In this document: positions 5,947 through 7,263 of the stretch, piece by piece
How the letters are laid out: each line of letters begins with the position of its first letter
How positions within the stretch are numbered: the stretch's first letter is position 1
Source: Burkholderiaceae bacterium
GTDB lineage: Bacteria > Pseudomonadota > Gammaproteobacteria > Burkholderiales > Burkholderiaceae_C
Length of the DNA stretch: 7,263 nt
Direction: 5' to 3'
Assembly (NCBI GenBank): GCA_023262645.1
Contig: JALRAA010000068.1
Location: 1 to 7,263 of the forward strand
The notes under the pieces: generated by a model
Seen by the model: only the letters and a program-made list of their open reading frames with translations
The model's database searches: none
Told to the model about the DNA's origin: nothing
Made by a program: the position numbers and the translations under genes

Positions 5947-7203
5947 TCAGCCTGCCGAGCCCAAGGACAAACCGGCATGCTCGCGCAAAGGATGAAAGTG
6001 AATTTGTGGAAAACGCTCTTGCGCCAACCGCACGTCATAGGGCGAGGTACACAAATATGCCAACGTATTGGCGGCATCCAACGCCATGCGTTGCGGATAG
6101 GCGTTGGTGAATTCGCGCAATTGCGCCGGGGTGTCTGCCGTGATCCAGCGTGCGCCGGTGTATTGGCAAGCCTCGAGTCGGACATCGCAGTCGTATTCGG
6201 CTTTGAGTCGGTGTTGAACCACTTCAAATTGCAATTGACCGATAGCCCCCAGCAACATCGGACCGCCAACCTCGGGTCGAAACACCTGTATCGCGCCTTC
6301 TTCGCCCAGTTGCTCTAAACCGGTCTGCAGTTGTTTGGTACGCAACGGGTTTTTCAGCAATACCGTCATGAACAACTCCGGCGCGAAAAAAGGCAAGCCA
6401 GTGAATTGCAGGTTGCTGCCGTCGGTGATGGTGTCGCCCAGTTGTACCCCGCCGTGCGTGGTGAAGCCAATGATGTCCCCTGCGTACGCTTCTTCAACGG
6501 CTTCGCGCCGCTGGCTGAGAAACGTCACCACCGAGGTGGGCCGCAATTCTTTGGCGCTGCGCTGTACTTTGAGTTTCATGCCGGGCGAATATTTGCCGGA
6601 GGCGACACGCACAAAAGCGATCCGGTCGCGGTGGTTGGCGTCCATATTGGCCTGTACTTTGAACACCACGCCAGAAAAACCGCTGTCTTCAGGTTGAATG
6701 GTTTTTTCCACCATTTGCTTGTTGACCATCAGCGAGCTTTTGCGCGACTGCGGAAAAGGCGCGAGATCAACCAGCGCATCCAGCACTTCCATGACCCCGA
6801 AATTGTTGACACCCGAACCGAAAAAAACCGGCGTTTGTTTACCGTTCAAAAACGCGTTCCTGTCGAACGCAGGCGATGCGCCAGTGGCCAATTCCATGCT
6901 CTCCATGGCTGCGGCCCAAGACAGGCCAAAACGTTGCGACAAGACGGTTTGTTCGGTGAGCGAAATGGTTTCGAAGTCTTGTGGCAGGCGTTCACTGCCA
7001 GACTCAAACACCGTCATGGCTTGTGTTCGCAAATTGACGATGCCGCCAAAACTTTTGCCTTGTCCGACCGGCCAAGTCATCGGCACACACGGCATGCCCA
7101 GTTCGCGTTCCACTTCGTCAAGAATGTCCAACGGGTCGCGCACTTCTCGGTCCATTTTGTTGACAAAGGTGATGATTTGGTTGGTCATTCCAAAGTTTAT
7201 CAT
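5947..7203 (-). CDS. prfC: Peptide chain release factor 3, N-terminus truncated
   Basis: The open frame gives 418 residues, of which those from about residue 10 (base 7176) match RF3. FVNKMDREVRDP (residues 13-24) contains the G4 GTP-binding motif NKMD, and FFGSG near 128 the G5 motif. PVGQGKSFGG (45-54) is a typical RF3 segment. Residues about 175-265 form the beta-barrel domain II and about 273-400 the RF3 C-terminal domain. RF3 is about 530 residues in E. coli; the first 120 or so residues, with the P-loop and switch motifs, are missing. The first residues MINFGM are not RF3-like, so the ATG at 7203 is accidental and a junction lies at about 7176-7200. RF3 is a translational GTPase that recycles RF1 and RF2 from the ribosome after termination. 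The end at TGA 5949-5947 is native. Confidence 0.93.
   Translation of the reverse strand: MINFGMTNQIITFVNKMDREVRDPLDILDEVERELGMPCVPMTWPVGQGKSFGGIVNLRTQAMTVFESGSERLPQDFETISLTEQTVLSQRFGLSWAAAMESMELATGASPAFDRNAFLNGKQTPVFFGSGVNNFGVMEVLDALVDLAPFPQSRKSSLMVNKQMVEKTIQPEDSGFSGVVFKVQANMDANHRDRIAFVRVASGKYSPGMKLKVQRSAKELRPTSVVTFLSQRREAVEEAYAGDIIGFTTHGGVQLGDTITDGSNLQFTGLPFFAPELFMTVLLKNPLRTKQLQTGLEQLGEEGAIQVFRPEVGGPMLLGAIGQLQFEVVQHRLKAEYDCDVRLEACQYTGARWITADTPAQLREFTNAYPQRMALDAANTLAYLCTSPYDVRLAQERFPQIHFHPLREHAGLSLGSAG
7176..7200. other. Probable junction D/E at the 5' side of prfC
   Basis: The - strand matches RF3 up to IITFVNKMD and then departs from the family, although RF3 should continue for about 120 more residues. 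The bases to the right are AT-richer and do not encode RF3 in any frame I checked. The exact breakpoint is uncertain within about 25 bases. Confidence 0.65.
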
Positions 7204-7263
7204 TTCAAGGCACCGGTTGATTGTTTTTCTGTTGTGGGCTTTTAATTAAGCCAGCAGAGCTGT
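7200..7263. other. Short tail of unknown origin
   Basis: About 64 bases remain after the prfC junction. The + strand frame reads HFKAPVDCFSVVGF and stops at TAA 7243-7245, which could be the end of a gene, but it is too short to identify. The palindrome TTAATTAA is at 7242-7249. I see no terminator hairpin or promoter. Confidence 0.35.

Noticed and set aside
6331..7245. Long + strand open frame of about 300 residues opposite prfC
   Set aside because: It is a shadow of prfC in GC-rich DNA; the - strand encodes a clear RF3 throughout.
7242..7249. TTAATTAA and CCTGCAGG (1272) as cloning or adapter scars
   Set aside because: Both are rare-cutter sites, but no vector or adapter sequence surrounds them and such octamers occur by chance.

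Overview
The window does not read as one continuous genome. It looks like a mosaic of at least four unrelated or rearranged pieces, joined at points where genes break off in the middle of conserved domains. The likeliest explanation is a chimeric metagenomic or amplified-DNA assembly. I found no convincing new defence or mobile system, no rRNA, tRNA or CRISPR array, and no recognisable insertion sequence.

Segment A (1 to about 1270, + strand) is AT-rich and phage-like. It holds the 3' part of a protein with an HExxH zinc-protease motif, followed one base later by the start of a HAD-family (deoxy)nucleotidase-like gene that is cut before its last motif. Segment B (about 1278 to 2684, - strand) looks actinobacterial. 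It holds the end of a CwlM-type N-acetylmuramoyl-L-alanine amidase and then a PLP-dependent aminotransferase that lacks only its extreme C-terminus. Segment C (about 2684 to 3480, - strand) is betaproteobacterial (Burkholderiales-like): the glutaminase half of carA and the first 68 codons of carB, separated by one base.

Segment D (about 3480 to 7185) is also betaproteobacterial in style and may come from the same genome as C. On the - strand, peptide chain release factor 3 (prfC, missing its N-terminal GTPase motifs) is followed 9 bases later by a sialidase-like BNR-repeat protein, which overlaps a tryptophan-rich membrane protein by 4 bases. A membrane-protein fragment on the + strand, possibly the C-terminal part of a GT39/ArnT-type glycosyltransferase, converges on that pair with overlapping 3' ends. 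Segment E (about 7185 to 7263) is a short tail of unknown origin.

Within each piece the genes make ordinary sense: carAB supplies carbamoyl phosphate for pyrimidine and arginine synthesis, the amidase and aminotransferase are neighbours as in actinobacterial chromosomes, and the two phage genes are tightly packed. The least understood part is the sialidase-like, membrane-protein and glycosyltransferase-like cluster beside prfC, which may concern surface glycans. All taxonomic statements rest on recalled protein similarity and base composition, not on a search.
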